A DNA stretch of 6,498 nt from the NCBI GenBank assembly GCA_001828545.1, contig MHYW01000116.1, positions 1-6,498 of the forward strand, given 5' to 3'. The translations under genes were made by a program, and so were the position numbers. How positions within the stretch are numbered: the first letter of the stretch is position 1; each line of letters opens with the position of its first letter. This DNA comes from Planctomycetes bacterium RIFCSPHIGHO2_12_FULL_52_36 (GTDB lineage: Bacteria > Planctomycetota > Brocadiia > Brocadiales > Bathyanammoxibiaceae). Shown in pieces: positions 6,358 to 6,498 of the stretch. Under the pieces are notes generated by a model that was not told where the DNA came from, made no database searches, and was given only the letters and a program-made list of their open reading frames with translations.

Positions 6358-6498
6358 GCTCCCTTCCGCTCCGCCTAAGGCGGACGGATTTACAACTACC
6401 ATGCTCCCCCTGGAACTCACGGAGAAAAACCTTAACAGGAACATCGCCCGCCTGGCCATCCCTGCCGCCGCAGAAAATGTCCTCCACATGATGGTCTT
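6356..6498 (+). CDS. MATE-family efflux transporter, N-terminal fragment (cut by window edge)
   Basis: Only the first 47 residues are present. The segment LELTEKNLNRNIARLAIP followed by AAAENVLHMMVF resembles the beginning of MATE/NorM-type inner-membrane transporters: a short cytoplasmic lead, then R-L-A-x-P-A-x-x-E-N-x-L entering the first transmembrane helix. MATE proteins export drugs, metabolites or lipid-linked molecules using a proton or sodium gradient. Two in-frame starts exist. ATG 6356 has a strong ribosome site (AGGAGA, 6341-6346, nine bases upstream). ATG 6401 begins the part that looks like the family but has no clear ribosome site. I chose 6356 for the ribosome site; the 15 residues between the two are encoded by an apparent insertion. 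It is transcribed away from the acpS operon from the shared intergenic region. With so short a fragment the family call is moderate. Confidence 0.7.
   Translation, partial: MLPSAPPKADGFTTTMLPLELTEKNLNRNIARLAIPAAAENVLHMMV
6364..6400. repeat. 37-base palindromic insert flanked by an 8-base direct repeat
   Basis: The sequence ATGCTCCC occurs at 6356-6363 and again at 6401-6408. Between the copies lie 37 bases whose first part folds into a hairpin: TCCGCC (6370-6375), loop TAA, GGCGGA (6379-6384), extended by TCCG/CGGA (6365-6368 with 6385-6388) with one bulged C. Insert plus one copy of the direct repeat is 45 bases, so the reading frame of the MATE gene is preserved and 15 residues are added. 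It looks like a small palindromic mobile repeat with a target-site duplication, though only one copy is in the window. Confidence 0.6.

Noticed and set aside
6281..6487. Minus-strand open frame of 68 codons upstream of acpS
   Set aside because: It overlaps the MATE start and the operon promoter, has no recognisable domain, and the plus strand gives a plausible MATE N-terminus over the same bases.
1..6498. CRISPR array, tRNA, rRNA or riboswitch
   Set aside because: No regular long repeats with spacers, no tRNA-like or rRNA-like sequence and no known riboswitch core were seen; the only non-coding stretch above 20 bases is the 112-base divergent region.

Overview
This window looks like part of a bacterial chromosome from an organism I cannot name. 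The base composition is slightly above 50% G+C by eye. The genes use AGG for arginine and ATA for isoleucine heavily and have ordinary Shine-Dalgarno and sigma-70-like signals. That style, plus short dispersed repeats at gene ends, fits uncultivated Gram-negative lineages such as Planctomycetota, Nitrospirota or Desulfobacterota. This is only an inference: there is no rRNA gene or marker here to settle it.

Nearly the whole window is one tightly packed minus-strand operon, read from right to left. Its order is holo-ACP synthase acpS (6243-5857), a B12-binding-domain radical SAM enzyme (5844-4369), a FabF-family ketosynthase with an intact Cys-His-His triad (4357-3122), a second FabF-family protein that has lost all three catalytic residues and so resembles a chain-length factor (3119-1848), and a FadH / 2-enoate-reductase-type flavin and iron-sulfur oxidoreductase (1831 to beyond base 1). 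Gaps between genes are 2 to 16 bases and I see no terminator between them. A good promoter (TTGACA, 17-base spacer, TAGAAT) sits just upstream of acpS.

Right of the operon is a 112-base divergent control region. It is followed by the start of a plus-strand gene whose N-terminus looks like a MATE-family transporter and which runs off the right edge. A 37-base palindromic insert flanked by an 8-base direct repeat lies at the start of that gene.

Taken together, AcpS would charge a carrier protein, the ketosynthase/chain-length-factor pair would extend an acyl chain on it, and the radical SAM enzyme would do difficult chemistry (methylation, cyclisation or another C-C bond step). The flavoenzyme would reduce conjugated double bonds. 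The product is probably an unusual lipid or type II polyketide/polyene. The carrier protein, ketoreductase and dehydratase are absent and may lie beyond the left edge. Gene content of this kind recalls the candidate ladderane-lipid clusters proposed for anammox bacteria, but that link is from memory and not demonstrated.

The 3' ends of two of the operon genes carry traces of degenerate seven-base tandem repeats, of different sequence in each case.
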